A stretch of 64,000 nucleotides of DNA from Ornatilinea apprima (GTDB taxonomy: Bacteria > Chloroflexota > Anaerolineae > Anaerolineales > Anaerolineaceae), in contig NZ_LGCL01000031.1 in assembly GCF_001306115.1 (NCBI RefSeq), forward strand, positions 1 through 64,000, in the 5' to 3' direction. Shown in pieces: positions 41,205 through 49,130 of the stretch. Position 1 is the first letter of the stretch; the number at the start of each line of letters is the position of its first letter. A program made the position numbers and the translations under genes. The notes below the pieces were generated by a model. The model had not been told where the DNA came from, did not search any database, and saw only the letters and a program-made list of their open reading frames with translations.

Positions 41205-43676
41205 TTAGATCACTGCTGCCGCCGTGTCCTGCTCTTTAAAAAGTAGCGAGAGCTCTTCAGCGGGGGCGGGCCGTCCCAGCAGGTAGCCCTGGGCTTGCGG
41301 GCAAAGGTTGGTGCTCAAGAAGCTGAGTTGTTCTTCGGTCTCCACTCCCTCGGCGATGACGTTGATCCCCTGGTTGAGAGCCGCTGAGATCATGCGGTGG
41401 ATGGTTTCGGCCTGGTGTGGATTGTTGACCTGCTCCAAGATGGAGCGGTCAATTTTAAGCGTGCTGACAGGCAATTGATCGGATTGAGGAATGGGGAAAT
41501 GCCCCGAATAATCGTCAACCGCGATCTGGATGCCCAGCCTGTTCAGTTCCTGCAAATTACGGATCACTTTTTCGGGGTGCGCCAGGGCGCTGGCTTCTGG
41601 CACTTCCACCTGCAGGGCGCACGGGTCCAGACCGGCGAGTTGAAGGGCGTGGATGATGAGACGGTTGGGGGCTTGTTCCAACTGGCGCTGCGAGAGATTG
41701 ACAGCCAGTTTGAGCGGCACGCCGGCTTCCTGCCAGATTTTAATCTGGTGGCAGGCTTCTTGAAGCATCCATTCACCGAGCATGTCGATCAGGCCGGTTT
41801 TCTCGGCGGCGCGAATGAATTCCTTCGCTGAGACCAGTCCGTTGTTGGGATGCTGCCAGCGTAAGAGCGCTTCTACCGCGGTGATCTTGCGATCTGTTAG
41901 CGAGACGATGGGCTGATAATAGACCTTAAACTCATTGCGTTCAAACGCTTTGAGCAATTCTCTTCTTTTTTGAATGGGTGAATGGAAGAAAGGCTCTGTC
42001 TCTTCCTCACGAGTGGAATAGCGGTAGAGGACCTGCCCGGATTGCACAAGGTACTCATGGCCGAAATTGCGCGCTGTGTGGATGATGAAGGTGTTTTCGC
42101 GGGCGGCGAGTTTGGCGAGGTCATCCATGGCAGCCAGGTTCACCTCGGGCATGGGGAGATTGAGAGTGGGTTCATCCGCGTCAACCAGAAGGGAATCGTA
42201 TTTGACGCGAATCAGGGCGGCCTGGCTCTGGCGCGCGAGGTTGGAAAGAATCCACGCGAGCGAGAGCAATCCGATCACAGAAAGAAAAAATCCGGTCGCT
42301 GAAATGACCCGCAGCGGTAAGACCTGTGCCGATAAGCCCAAAAACTGCAGCGTGTTGGGTTCAACGCGCGGTTTTTGGAGCATTCCGGCTTGAATCGGAT
42401 AGAGCGGCGTGGGGTTGGAAGGGTCCTGAAGCAGATAGAAGTGAAGTTTATCGAACTGAAAAACCAGTTGCGGTTGAAACTGGTCAGCCAGGCTGGCCCC
42501 GGCCAGGTTGCCGTGGATATCCACAAGCGGGACAATTTTCAACAGGTAGGTATACGGACGGACTTCGGTGAGGGTTTCATAGCTGTCGGTCATTGCCACC
42601 ACCTGGCAAATATCCAGGTTCGCGGTGCTGGTGTAGGAGTTGCCGCTGAATGGCGTGGGCGGCTCGAGGGTCATTGTCCGCTGCCAGCCGCTGGCAGGGT
42701 CAATGATTTGAGCGGTGAGCTGGTGCGTGCCTGACAGGTTTTGCGCCTGGTCGCTTAAGATGTGGTAGCTAAATTGAAGATTGACCTGACAAGACAGGCG
42801 GGGGAAGAGCGGTTCGCCCGATTTGACAGACGCAGTGTCGTAAACTCCGATGGGAGCATCCGCGGCGTAAGAAAAAATCCCCGCGTGCTGGAAGAAGACA
42901 TTCTCCTGGACTGTGCGCAGCCGTGGATGGGAAAAGGCAAAGAAGCCAATCACCAGCGCGGTGAAGAAGAGCATGCCCAAAACAAATATGGAGCCTTCAA
43001 TGATTCCACTGAGGCGCCGGGCATGCTGGTCGGTATCTGGTTGGGTGGGCGGTTTGCTCTGAAATCGAAACCGGCCGGATATTTTTTGCCGCAGGGCATT
43101 AAAACTCAAATTCCGGGCGCCCGCTGACCCGTTATGGGGCGCAAAACTGACTTGAATGTCTTTTAGCGCCCCGGCGAGCGAGCTCTTGAAATTCTTTGAT
43201 TTGTGGTTGCTTTGATTCAGCTCAGAAGCCATGAAAAGTCCTCCAATTCCCCCTACGATCAGCGCCATTACGGCAGGACGGCGAATTCCCTCCACGACGT
43301 TGCCAGCGCGGGGGATGTGAATCCATAATTTGCCGGTGATTTCTTTTGTGTTGGGTTGATAAGAATCGTTCCAATCGTTGTTGTCGCCTTTGAAGATGAA
43401 GCGGTCCAGGTTTTGAGCGGTGATGCGGTGAAACACAAAGCGGCCCAGGTTAGGGTCGCGATAGGCGGCGGCATCTCCGACCTGATAGCCTGTTGAGCGG
43501 CGGACAATGACCAGATCGCCGGTGTGAAATCCGGGTTCCATGCTGGAGCCCTGGATGATCACATAATCGGTTTGCCCCCCGGCGGCGGATGGCGCGAAAA
43601 ACACCCAGGCCAGCAAAGCCAGGATTAGGGCCGAGCCGGAAAGGAAGTTGATCATCCATGCGCGATAGACGTTCAT
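41205..43676 (-). CDS. Signal peptidase I-DUF5305-EAL fusion protein
   Basis: The 823-aa protein joins three parts. Residues 10-150 form an ER/SipW-type signal peptidase with catalytic Ser45 in GSSMEP, His83 in FHR (the base of this subclass) and KGDNN at 96-100. A membrane segment near 235 and an extracytoplasmic DUF5305-like domain (about 255-480, starting HAGIFSYAADAPIGVYD) follow, then a membrane segment and a cytosolic EAL domain (571-815). The EAL motif reads EALLRW (Glu602), with NLSQ, KID and AEGVETEEQ kept, but the DDFGTG loop is altered to DDYSGH. c-di-GMP binding or cleavage in the cytosol could control processing of the small secreted protein encoded upstream. Confidence 0.85.
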   Translation of the reverse strand: MNVYRAWMINFLSGSALILALLAWVFFAPSAAGGQTDYVIIQGSSMEPGFHTGDLVIVRRSTGYQVGDAAAYRDPNLGRFVFHRITAQNLDRFIFKGDNNDWNDSYQPNTKEITGKLWIHIPRAGNVVEGIRRPAVMALIVGGIGGLFMASELNQSNHKSKNFKSSLAGALKDIQVSFAPHNGSAGARNLSFNALRQKISGRFRFQSKPPTQPDTDQHARRLSGIIEGSIFVLGMLFFTALVIGFFAFSHPRLRTVQENVFFQHAGIFSYAADAPIGVYDTASVKSGEPLFPRLSCQVNLQFSYHILSDQAQNLSGTHQLTAQIIDPASGWQRTMTLEPPTPFSGNSYTSTANLDICQVVAMTDSYETLTEVRPYTYLLKIVPLVDIHGNLAGASLADQFQPQLVFQFDKLHFYLLQDPSNPTPLYPIQAGMLQKPRVEPNTLQFLGLSAQVLPLRVISATGFFLSVIGLLSLAWILSNLARQSQAALIRVKYDSLLVDADEPTLNLPMPEVNLAAMDDLAKLAARENTFIIHTARNFGHEYLVQSGQVLYRYSTREEETEPFFHSPIQKRRELLKAFERNEFKVYYQPIVSLTDRKITAVEALLRWQHPNNGLVSAKEFIRAAEKTGLIDMLGEWMLQEACHQIKIWQEAGVPLKLAVNLSQRQLEQAPNRLIIHALQLAGLDPCALQVEVPEASALAHPEKVIRNLQELNRLGIQIAVDDYSGHFPIPQSDQLPVSTLKIDRSILEQVNNPHQAETIHRMISAALNQGINVIAEGVETEEQLSFLSTNLCPQAQGYLLGRPAPAEELSLLFKEQDTAAAVI

Positions 43677-43701
43677 TGTGCGCGGTTTTGCCTTTTTTTG
43701 A

Positions 43702-43750
43702 ATCAGGCCTGCTTTGATGAGGAAGCTTCGAAGCGGGGAGCAGGCCTGAT
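43702..43750 (-). promoter_or_regulatory. Hairpin between the secreted protein and the signal peptidase gene
   Basis: ATCAGGCCTGCT (43702-43713) and AGCAGGCCTGAT (43739-43750) form a 12-bp stem with a 25-base loop. No T-run follows on the minus strand. It lies 26 bases before the peptidase start, which has only a weak binding site, so it may set the substrate-to-peptidase ratio by mRNA processing or partial termination. Confidence 0.5.
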
Positions 43751-43831
43751 GTTGGTGGTCAGCGCGCCGGCTGGTTTCGGCGAGTGGCAGGAAGAGCCGG
43801 CGCTGATGAATGCCTGACGTTGGCGGCGGCT

Positions 43832-44191
43832 TTAATTGGCCGCGATGACGCGCAGGCTGACGGCTGCTTCAACGGTGGTGGCAGCGGGAAGTGTGCACGT
43901 CCAGGTGCTGGCAGACAGGGTGCAGTCTGCAAACGTGGTGCCGTTGACGCTGGCTTTGACGGTGGTAGCGGCTTCATTGAGGCTGAATGAAACCGAATCG
44001 ATGATGCCAGGGTTGGCGGCGTTTAAGTTGTAAACAATGTTGGAAACTGTGTAGCCGCTGATGACGCCGGTTCCATCACCGGCGCGGGTACCTGGCACAG
44101 TGTTGGCCGCCGCGAAAGCGTAGGTGAACCCTGACAGCGCCAGGGCAACCAGAACAATGAGCAGTGTTTTGAAAACCCGTTTGGACAGCAT
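43832..44191 (-). CDS. Small secreted fibre-like protein, probable signal peptidase substrate
   Basis: The 119-aa product starts behind AAGGAGAATTC. It has a signal segment (about 5-28) ending FAAANTVPGT, then a beta-rich mature part (GYTVSNIVYNL, IDSVSFSLNEAATTVKASV) with two cysteines and an ending AAVSLRVIAAN. The TVPxTxAGxGxGxISGY opening is a pattern I associate with small secreted proteins encoded beside SipW-like peptidases. It is upstream of the peptidase fusion on the same strand. A pilus- or matrix-like fibre role is inference. Confidence 0.7.
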   Translation of the reverse strand: MLSKRVFKTLLIVLVALALSGFTYAFAAANTVPGTRAGDGTGVISGYTVSNIVYNLNAANPGIIDSVSFSLNEAATTVKASVNGTTFADCTLSASTWTCTLPAATTVEAAVSLRVIAAN

Positions 44192-44345
44192 GAATTCTCC
44201 TTTGATCAACTAGACGCCCGGCTCGCGTGAATGCCGGGGTGGCACAGTTGGGCTGCCGGACCCCCTGGCAGCTCAGTATGTTGGCTTTCAATGGGATTGA
44301 ATGGTTGGTATGCGTGGCAAAACGCTCTTGAAAATTGCCCCCTCC
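44192..44345 (-). promoter_or_regulatory. Structured leader upstream of the secreted protein gene
   Basis: On the minus strand several helices can form in order: TTCAAT/ATTGAA, GCTGCC/GGCAGC around a G-rich loop, and CCCGGC/GCCGGG ending about 20 bases before the binding site. The order of elements recalls a riboswitch. The neighbouring c-di-GMP enzyme makes a c-di-GMP sensor an obvious thought, but I do not see the GEMM consensus, so it stays unidentified. Confidence 0.4.
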
Positions 44346-44561
44346 TTTCATAAAATTTGCATAAAAAACGCGTAAAAACGCCTTTTCTTTGTTGCATACT
44401 TCATGCCGATTCAAGACTCGAATGAAAAAACTCGTCCTTAACAGCGCGTTTTTTGAGGGTGACGCTAGGGAAACCAATGCCTGGCTTGAGAAAGGGCTTT
44501 TGCGATGAAGGTTCACCTGGCCGTAAAAACCCGGATAGTTTTTCAGGTTTACCAGACCCAC

Positions 44562-44700
44562 TTAGATGGCTCTGACCACTTCGCTGGCTTCGGCGATGGC
44601 GTCGATCACGTGCCGCGGGCGGGGATTTCTTCGCACTGACCGTTTTGCTCAACTACGACGTAATCGGCTTTGCGGCTGATTGCCGGGTTGTAAGGCTGTT
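44562..44700 (-). pseudogene. Short frameshifted coding remnant
   Basis: The minus strand encodes SRKADYVVVEQNGQCEEI then a stop, and after a frameshift VIDAIAEASEVVRAI followed by TAA at 44562-44564. The second piece resembles the C-terminal helix of flavin oxidoreductases. The rest of 44346-44836 holds no gene I can support. Confidence 0.4.
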
Positions 44701-44836
44701 ACATGAGGGGAGGTCTCCCTCTTTATAGCCAGCGTTTAGAGGGTGATGAAAACTGCTGGTGGAACGGAGCGGCCTGTTAAAAAGAATCAGCCGTGATCAA
44801 GAAAACCACGGCTGGCTAGACACAAACAGAATTGGA

Positions 44837-45499
44837 CTACTTGACTTTCACATTGATGTTGACTGTGCAGTAGACAACCCCGCTCCCTTTCAGCACCCAC
44901 TGGGCTGACTGGGAACCGGTGCCGGTATTGGCAACCATATCGACGATGAAGGTAACCGATTTACCCGGCTCAACGTTACTTTCCAGGTCGAGAATATCTA
45001 CACGTTTCTGGAACTTGGCGCCGCTCTGATAGAGAAAGTCAGTATTGCTGCTTTCCCAGGTTTTGGTACCGGTGTTCTTTAGCGTGACTTTCAAATCAAA
45101 ATCTTCGCCGCTGTTCATTTCCCGGCCGCTCGCCGGGTCCAGGGAGGTAATGGAACACTGCCACTCAGATTGGGTGGGAGTGAGGGTGGGCAGTGCGACG
45201 GTGCTGGTGGGCAGAACCGGAATAGCGGTTGGCACGGGGGTATTCGTGGCGGTAGCGGTTGGCTCTGGGGTGTTGGTGGGCGGCGTAGTGGGAGTGGCCG
45301 ACGGATTGAGGAACGCCTCTTGAGTCATGGTCTGCATGGCCGCCATTACCGCTTCGGTCTGGATGACCGATACCGTGCTGGCGATGGCTGCCGAGTCTAC
45401 GGTGGGCTCGGGGGTGGGGGTGGCCTGCGCGCAGCCTGCCAGCACAAGCATAGATGCCAGCAATGCCAGCTGAAGAATCTTTTGGGTTTGTTGTTTCAT
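44837..45499 (-). CDS. NBR1-Ig-like domain lipoprotein
   Basis: The 220-aa lipoprotein has an LAGC lipobox, an alpha-helical stretch, a Thr/Pro-rich linker (about 75-120) and a C-terminal NBR1-type Ig domain (residues 130-218, with GEDFDLKVTLKNTGTKTW) having Cys near both ends. AGGAGATC precedes the ATG at 45499. The domain probably mediates extracytoplasmic protein or carbohydrate contacts; its target is unknown. Confidence 0.83.
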   Translation of the reverse strand: MKQQTQKILQLALLASMLVLAGCAQATPTPEPTVDSAAIASTVSVIQTEAVMAAMQTMTQEAFLNPSATPTTPPTNTPEPTATATNTPVPTAIPVLPTSTVALPTLTPTQSEWQCSITSLDPASGREMNSGEDFDLKVTLKNTGTKTWESSNTDFLYQSGAKFQKRVDILDLESNVEPGKSVTFIVDMVANTGTGSQSAQWVLKGSGVVYCTVNINVKVK

Positions 45500-45685
45500 T
45501 TTTTGATCTCCTATTGCTTCACTCATCGTGAACTATACAGGCAATTATAACTACATAAGTTGACGTTTGAGGAGGATGAACTTCAAAGGTGAGGGTGAAA
45601 CTGGTCAAGTGGACAGGTGGCGATTGGAACTCACCCAGAAACGAGATGGTGATGGGGACACATTCTTAATGATTTTCGGTCCTGC

Positions 45686-46123
45686 TCAATTTTCCAATTG
45701 GTGAATTTTATCCAGACGCTGTTGGTGGCGTCCGCCCTCATAATCGGTGGAAAGCCAGATGCGTACAATCTCTTCCGCTACAGCCGGGCCAATCACCAGC
45801 GCGCCCATGCAAAGCACGTTGGTGTTATTGTGCTGTCGCGAAAGGCGGGCAACGTACGAGTCCTGGCACAAGACGGCACGGATGCCCTTGACCTTGTTGG
45901 CGGTGATGCTCATGCCCACCCCAGACGCGCAAATGGCAATCCCGCGGTCAGCGCCGCCAGCCGCGACCATTTCCGCGACCGCCCGCCCGTAGTCGGGATA
46001 ATCCACGCGCTCCGGGCCCTGGGTACCCAGGTCAACCACCTCCATGCCCAGGTCTGTCAGCACTTTTTTGACAATTTCCTTCAAATCAACCGCTTTGTGA
46101 TCGCACCCGATAGCTATTTTCAT
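45686..46123 (-). CDS. rpiB: Ribose-5-phosphate isomerase B
   Basis: The 145-aa enzyme interconverts ribose 5-phosphate and ribulose 5-phosphate. It shows IGCDHKAVDLK at the N-terminus, DYPDYGRAVA, the catalytic Cys65 in ICASGVGMSI, and RQHNNTNVLCMGA. Length and motifs are standard. A close alternative is the LacA/LacB or allose isomerase subfamily, but no such operon is present. It stands alone. Confidence 0.92.
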   Translation of the reverse strand: MKIAIGCDHKAVDLKEIVKKVLTDLGMEVVDLGTQGPERVDYPDYGRAVAEMVAAGGADRGIAICASGVGMSITANKVKGIRAVLCQDSYVARLSRQHNNTNVLCMGALVIGPAVAEEIVRIWLSTDYEGGRHQQRLDKIHQLEN

Positions 46124-46525
46124 GCGTTTGCTCCTGATCCTTCAATATTGATAAACTTGCCCCTAATCATAAACCACTTTTGCATTGTTGGCCTGAATGT
46201 GTTTTTGAAATTTGGCTTTTGTCATTCGCAACTATGCTGGCAAGCATCCACAAATTTTTATTGGATGTTTGGATTGGGTGTTCGTAATTCAATCCTTGTC
46301 GCCGGGGAGCATTCCCCGCCTCTGGCTGCGCAGTGATCACGGCGGTAGAAGACGGCATTCTGGTGGTATTGACCGGAAAGCCGGTTGGAAGACATTCAAA
46401 GGCTTTACCAAATGGTCTCAGTCGAGTGTTTGAACCAATAACCCTGGCCAGCTCACAATTGTATCGGGCTGGCCAGGGTGACATTGTTGAACAGGGTGCT
46501 TGTCGCTGTGGGAGGGAGGCGCGCG
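46124..46525. other. Non-coding stretch with a terminator hairpin
   Basis: No intact gene is seen between rpiB and the FMN-binding genes. The only clear element is a 12-bp stem, ACCCTGGCCAGC (46441-46452) with GCTGGCCAGGGT (46468-46479), probably ending the flavin operon on the minus strand. Confidence 0.6.
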
Positions 46526-46966
46526 TCAGTTCTGCTGCGCCTGGAGCAGGGCATTCTCTACAGCTTTGAGGTAGGCTTTAGAGGTGAGGGTGGCCCCGCT
46601 GATGGTGTCCACCTGCAGTGACTGCGCCTGGATGACGCGGTCATACAGCATTTGAGCGTCGGTATTCTCGCTGCCGGGGTCTGTGCTGGCGGCCAATTGG
46701 ATGCTGGTGACCTTTCCGTTGGTTACGGTAACATCACATTCATTGGCGCGCCAGCGGTACATTCCGCCGGGATACACGCCATGGTATGTGCCATCATCCA
46801 GCTGGTTGAAGTTAACTGCGTCGAGGGAAAGGTTGGCGGCTTCCCGGTGCTCTTTGGAGATGAGTGACCAGCCTACCCCTCCACCAACCGCGACCAAGAC
46901 CACCAGCGCAAAAAATCCAATCAAGCAGCCGGTGCCTTTGCGTTTCTTTTTGTCCTTCGCGTTCAT
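46526..46966 (-). CDS. FMN-binding domain protein, membrane-anchored
   Basis: The 146-aa protein has a basic start, one membrane segment (about 13-35) and an extracytoplasmic FMN-binding domain. The flavinylation motif DTISGAT (120-126) is intact, with Thr126 the expected site of covalent FMN attached by ApbE. Its last 45 residues are almost identical to those of the adjacent paralogue. It likely shuttles electrons at the outer face of the membrane. Confidence 0.87.
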   Translation of the reverse strand: MNAKDKKKRKGTGCLIGFFALVVLVAVGGGVGWSLISKEHREAANLSLDAVNFNQLDDGTYHGVYPGGMYRWRANECDVTVTNGKVTSIQLAASTDPGSENTDAQMLYDRVIQAQSLQVDTISGATLTSKAYLKAVENALLQAQQN

Positions 46967-46989
46967 TCCAACATTTCCTTTTTATATTT

Positions 46990-47397
46990 CTACCCGTTTT
47001 GTGCCTGAACAAGGGCGTTCTCAATCCCCTTGAGGTAGGCTTTTGAGGTGAGGGTAGCGCCGCTGATGGTGTCTACCTGCAGCGACTGCGCCTGAATGAC
47101 GCGGTCGTACAACATTTGGGCGCCGGCTCTCTCTTTATCGGGGTCCATGCTGCCGGTGAGTTGAATATCCGCTACCTTTCCGGCAGATACGGTAACTTGG
47201 CATTGATTGGCGCGCCATTTGTACATGCCGCCTTCATAAGCGCCCTGGTATGTGCCTTCTGCCAGGGTGCTGAAATCGATGACCTTGAGCGGCAGGTTTC
47301 TGGCTTCGTGGTGTTCTTTTTCCAGGTGCGACCAGCCAATACGTCCGGCAATGCCCAACGCGGCCACGATAACCATTGCAATGATCCAACCTAACAT
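46990..47397 (-). CDS. FMN-binding domain protein, membrane-anchored
   Basis: The 135-aa paralogue of the neighbouring protein has a membrane segment at residues 2-20 and the motif DTISGAT (109-115), Thr115 being the probable ApbE target. It lies 18 bases after apbE and 23 before the second paralogue. Two flavinylated subunits in tandem suggest a relay or a heterodimer. Confidence 0.87.
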   Translation of the reverse strand: MLGWIIAMVIVAALGIAGRIGWSHLEKEHHEARNLPLKVIDFSTLAEGTYQGAYEGGMYKWRANQCQVTVSAGKVADIQLTGSMDPDKERAGAQMLYDRVIQAQSLQVDTISGATLTSKAYLKGIENALVQAQNG

Positions 47398-47415
47398 TTT
47401 GATATCTCCTCAATT

Positions 47416-48387
47416 TCAATGAACAAACGAAACATCCACGCCTTCGGCCGGTTGAAAGCGGTATTTCAGGCCAGATGTAACACAGACCCGGATATGCTGA
47501 TCGATCAGGATCGCTTCTGTTTCCGGGAATTTCTTCAGGCATTCGAGCCCTTTCTCGATGCCTGCGACAAACAACATGGTGGATAAAATATCGGCGGTCT
47601 GCGAGCTTTCAGAAATAATTGTTACGCTAACCAGGCCGGATTGGGATGGGTAACCCGTGGTGGGATTCAGAATGTGATGAAACCGCTCTCCTTGCCTGTT
47701 GGCCGCGTAACGCTGGTAGTCGCCAGAGGTTACCACCGACTGATTGGCTGCCGATACCGATCCGATGAGAAGGTCTTTGTTGCGGGGGTGTTGAATCCCC
47801 ACGCGCCAGGGTGAGCCATCAGGCTTCGCGCCGAGGGTCATTACGTTCCCGCCCAGGTTAGAAAAAGCTGAAGTGATCTCAAAATCTCTCAGGATTTCTG
47901 CAACCCGGTCAGCGGCGTAGCCTTTGCCAACACCGCCCAGGTCAATGGACTGCCCGGTGCGCCTGAGGCCGGCGGTCATATTCAGCTGATCCAGCGCTAA
48001 GTCCTGATCGTTGGCCAACGAAAGGGCTTGCTGAATGCTGCGCGTATCCGGCACGGAGAATCTGGCTGCGCCGATTTTCCACAAGGCTACCAGCGGACGG
48101 ATGGTCACCGCGAAGCAGCCAGGACAGGCGCGCGAAAGCTCAAGCGATTTGCTTAACACCTCAAAGGTTTCAAAGCTCACAGGCACGCTTTCCATGCCGG
48201 CGCGGGCATTGATCGTACTGATCTCGCTGGTGGGGATAAACCGGCTGAGCAGCGCTTCGATCCGTCCGATCTCTTGAACAATCGCGGGAAGAGCCGCGGC
48301 CTGATGCGTGCCAAACACTTTGTGGGTCATCACCGTGCCCATCGCAGAGTGGGTGGTCTGCGCCCCCTGGATTTTTCCTATCAGCAT
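47416..48387 (-). CDS. apbE: FAD:protein FMN transferase
   Basis: The 323-aa ApbE-family enzyme moves FMN from FAD to a Thr of target proteins. It has MGTVMTHKVFG at the N-terminus, the conserved IDLGGVGKGYAADRVAEIL, SNLGGNVM and HHILNPTTGYPSQSGLVSVT segments with the Mg-binding Thr/Asp residues near TADILSTMLF. No signal peptide is evident. Its two probable substrates follow immediately, and the tetR gene precedes by two bases. Confidence 0.92.
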   Translation of the reverse strand: MLIGKIQGAQTTHSAMGTVMTHKVFGTHQAAALPAIVQEIGRIEALLSRFIPTSEISTINARAGMESVPVSFETFEVLSKSLELSRACPGCFAVTIRPLVALWKIGAARFSVPDTRSIQQALSLANDQDLALDQLNMTAGLRRTGQSIDLGGVGKGYAADRVAEILRDFEITSAFSNLGGNVMTLGAKPDGSPWRVGIQHPRNKDLLIGSVSAANQSVVTSGDYQRYAANRQGERFHHILNPTTGYPSQSGLVSVTIISESSQTADILSTMLFVAGIEKGLECLKKFPETEAILIDQHIRVCVTSGLKYRFQPAEGVDVSFVH

Positions 48388-48389
48388 TT

Positions 48390-48998
48390 TTACTCCACGC
48401 TTTCCTGCCGCCCGGCGGGAAGGTCCATTGTGCCGGTGAGCCCTTTGATGATAAATTCAGTCAGATACTCCTGAATTTTGGGGAAGAACTGTAGGCCGAT
48501 ATCCTCTTTGTGCTCGTCGATGATAATGACTGTGGAAAAGATGGCCATGATCATCTCGCTATCGATATCCTGCCTCAATTTGCCTTCTGCCTGCCAGTTC
48601 TTCACAATTTCAATGAAGCTGGTATACATGAAATCCACATAATCAAGGCCATGCTCTTCCCGATATTTTTCTTCGATTTTGGCAAAAACCTCTTTGTTGT
48701 ACCATTCGCGCAAGATTGGGTTCGACGCCATGCCTTCCATGTTTCGCTTCATCATTTCCTGGATGACGGCGAGGGGGTCTCCGTTCGGATCAATCGCGGC
48801 GAGAATTTCTCGTTTGAGCTTCACATTTTCTTCCAGGAAGAGTTCCATGAAGAGCTTTTCTTTGGAAGAGAAGTAAAGATAGAACGTTCCTGCCGCGATG
48901 CCGGCCATTTTGGTAATATCGGCGATCCCCGTAGATTTGAAGCCGTGGGTGCTGAAGAGCTCTTTGCCGCACCTCAAGATTTCCGCTTTTTTATCCAT
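48390..48998 (-). CDS. TetR-family repressor of the flavin module
   Basis: The 202-aa protein has a TetR helix-turn-helix (about 8-50: ILRCGKELFSTHGFKSTGIADITKMAGIAAGTFYLYFSSKEKLF) and a variable ligand domain. It is first in an operon with apbE and two FMN-binding genes. A 16-bp perfect inverted repeat overlapping its promoter is the probable autoregulatory operator. The inducer is unknown. Confidence 0.88.
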   Translation of the reverse strand: MDKKAEILRCGKELFSTHGFKSTGIADITKMAGIAAGTFYLYFSSKEKLFMELFLEENVKLKREILAAIDPNGDPLAVIQEMMKRNMEGMASNPILREWYNKEVFAKIEEKYREEHGLDYVDFMYTSFIEIVKNWQAEGKLRQDIDSEMIMAIFSTVIIIDEHKEDIGLQFFPKIQEYLTEFIIKGLTGTMDLPAGRQESVE

Positions 48999-49030
48999 GT
49001 CTGCCTGCCATCCATTTCTGTTGTATGATC

Positions 49031-49092
49031 AATAATGAATGAATATAAAAATATTCATTCATTATTTTATTCAAAACCATTGATCTTGTCAA
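49031..49092 (-). promoter_or_regulatory. tetR-apbE promoter with a 16-bp inverted-repeat operator
   Basis: On the minus strand TTGACA (complement of 49087-49092) and TAAAAT (49064-49069) are spaced by 17 bases. AATAATGAATGAATAT (49031-49046) and its exact complement (49051-49066), separated by AAAA, overlap the -10 box and start site, a good TetR operator. Confidence 0.8.
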
Positions 49093-49130
49093 CCCATGAT
49101 TTTGTTTTTGGGGAGATAGGGAAACTTGCG

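Noticed and set aside
44215-44340. A c-di-GMP-I (GEMM) riboswitch
   Set aside because: The general order of helices is suggestive but the conserved GEMM joins are missing, so only a structured leader is reported.
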